A stretch of DNA of 64,000 nucleotides from Prosthecobacter sp. (GTDB lineage: Bacteria; Verrucomicrobiota; Verrucomicrobiia; Verrucomicrobiales; Verrucomicrobiaceae). Made by a program: the position numbers and the translations under genes. The stretch is from assembly GCA_017853885.1 (NCBI GenBank), contig JAFMIR010000012.1, positions 1-64,000 on the forward strand, given 5' to 3'. Positions 63,134 to 64,000 of the stretch are shown in pieces. The number at the start of each line of letters is the position of its first letter. Position 1 is the stretch's first letter. Under the pieces are notes generated by a model, which did not search any database, was not told the DNA's origin, and worked only from the letters and a program-made list of their open reading frames with translations.

Positions 63134-64000
63134 TCAAGGGTTTGTGGAGGCATCATGGAATGTGAGCCGTAGATTGGCTGGCTCGCGGAGAGTGCTGTTG
63201 AGCCAGAAAACGCGACCGTCCCACGCGTAGTCGGTGGCGGTGAGTTCGCTTCCGTTCAGTTTCACGCTTGTGAGTGTCTTCGGGGCGTTTTGAAGCTCGA
63301 AGACGGGATACACGCAGGGCGTGGACGGGGTGATCGTGAGTGTGACGATGGGCTTTTCGACGGTGAGCAGCGTGGCGCGGCGTTCGGTGTGGTAGGATGG
63401 GCTTTGCAGGCGTGCGCCTTCGGCGGTGATCGTCGGCGGGGTGGCGAAGCTGCGGGACCATTCGAGGAGACGGGCATCGTCGGCATCGCTGAGGCCGATG
63501 AGCCAGGCCCATTTCTCGACCTGCATCTTGCGGGTGACGCCGAGGGCGTCGGGCATGTCGCCGGTGCGGCTTTCGAGCGGTTGCGGGCGTCGGTGGCCCC
63601 AGGACATCATGGCGTTGTGCGCAGGGGTCATCGCGGCGAGGTCGTCGATGTTGATGCCAGTGGGCTTGCGTCGGGCGAGCGGGAGGTGATTGCCCCAGTA
63701 GTAGGGCGTCACCATCTGGCCCTGACTGTAAAACGGGCGGTAGGCGGTGGAGGGCAGGCGCGTCCAGCCGGGGTTGAAATAGATCGCCGACAAGGGCTCG
63801 TGGGCACCGAAGCGGATGCGGAAGAGCGGTGGCAGTTCGCCCGAGAGCAGCTTCTCGTAGTCGCGCTCCTGATCGAGCAGCGGGAACTTCAACTCGCGCT
63901 TCGTGCCATCGCGGAAGAGCACGTCGATGAGGTTCTCCGGCAGCACGCGGAGCGGATAGGCGGCGGGCGGGGTGAGGATGAGCAACTCCTCGATCTCGTA
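63134..64000 (-). CDS. Large secreted or periplasmic protein, C-terminal part only
   Basis: The reading frame is open to the right edge and the true start lies beyond it (the edge sequence reads in frame as YEIEELLILTPP), so about 288 codons are visible. The N-terminal visible part has VLFRDGTKRELKFPLLDQ and LPPLFRIRFGAHEPL; the middle has Trp/Tyr-rich loops (MVTPYYWGNHLPL, MSWGHRRPQPL); the end is beta-rich (VKLNGSELTATDYAWDGRVFW). It is not recognisable as a named family. Its stop is 4 bp upstream of the esterase remnant, so it belongs to the same minus-strand locus. Confidence 0.7.
   Translation of the reverse strand, partial: YEIEELLILTPPAAYPLRVLPENLIDVLFRDGTKRELKFPLLDQERDYEKLLSGELPPLFRIRFGAHEPLSAIYFNPGWTRLPSTAYRPFYSQGQMVTPYYWGNHLPLARRKPTGINIDDLAAMTPAHNAMMSWGHRRPQPLESRTGDMPDALGVTRKMQVEKWAWLIGLSDADDARLLEWSRSFATPPTITAEGARLQSPSYHTERRATLLTVEKPIVTLTITPSTPCVYPVFELQNAPKTLTSVKLNGSELTATDYAWDGRVFWLNSTLREPANLRLTFHDASTNP

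Overview
The window looks like chromosomal DNA from a member of the Verrucomicrobiota, most likely near Prosthecobacter/Verrucomicrobium. Evidence is the gene content: several secreted sulfatases, a DUF1549/DUF1553 planctomycete-type cytochrome next to a DUF1501 protein, a PVC-type haem-binding dehydrogenase with HEAT-like repeats, Tat-exported Gfo/Idh/MocA oxidoreductases, NIPSNAP proteins and a DUF4175-like membrane protein. Coding density is high, many starts lack a clear Shine-Dalgarno sequence, and neighbouring genes often overlap as ATGA. I see no rRNA, tRNA, CRISPR array, intact transposase, integrase or phage gene. The assignment rests on family recognition, not on a search.

Layout. 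1-2714 (minus): M14 carboxypeptidase, beta-helix protein and a cut-off secreted protein. 2983-5406 (plus): sulfatase and a NYN-LOTUS protein. 5446-9192 (minus): LolA-like carrier and a large haem-binding dehydrogenase, separated by G-rich tandem repeats with an inverted arm. 9296-18514: housekeeping genes (ilvD, OmpA-like, cupin, Nudix, valS, queG, GNAT), then clpP. 19429-22724 (minus): anchored protein, murJ and a beta-lactamase-fold hydrolase. 22820-25494 (plus): an MlaE-MlaF-MlaD lipid transport set. 25495-28857 (minus): two tandem sulfatases. 28957-30976: hpt, moaD, a half-size TauE-like protein and a double NIPSNAP protein.

31167-41008 holds four overlapping plus-strand genes: a DUF4175-like membrane protein, a helical repeat protein, a terpene-cyclase-fold protein, and a protein made of many small beta modules ending in a TlpA-type thioredoxin domain. 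A cytochrome/DUF1549/DUF1553 gene and a DUF1501 gene follow 154 bp later. This block is my best candidate for an undescribed envelope system. 45632-52803 holds an orphan outer-membrane efflux protein, mtnA, and a minus-strand group with a cyclic-nucleotide-binding protein, an LRR-like lipoprotein, a VTT/DedA-like membrane protein, a PQQ-propeller protein and a secreted protein.

53230-64000 (minus) reads as one carbohydrate-use locus: an AraC regulator, a class I aldolase, three Gfo/Idh/MocA oxidoreductases, a PfkB kinase, a NagB-like isomerase and two secreted alpha/beta hydrolases. Upstream of the regulator are a truncated esterase fragment and a protein that runs off the right edge. The enzyme set suggests oxidation, phosphorylation and aldol cleavage of a sugar or cyclitol whose identity the sequence does not reveal.
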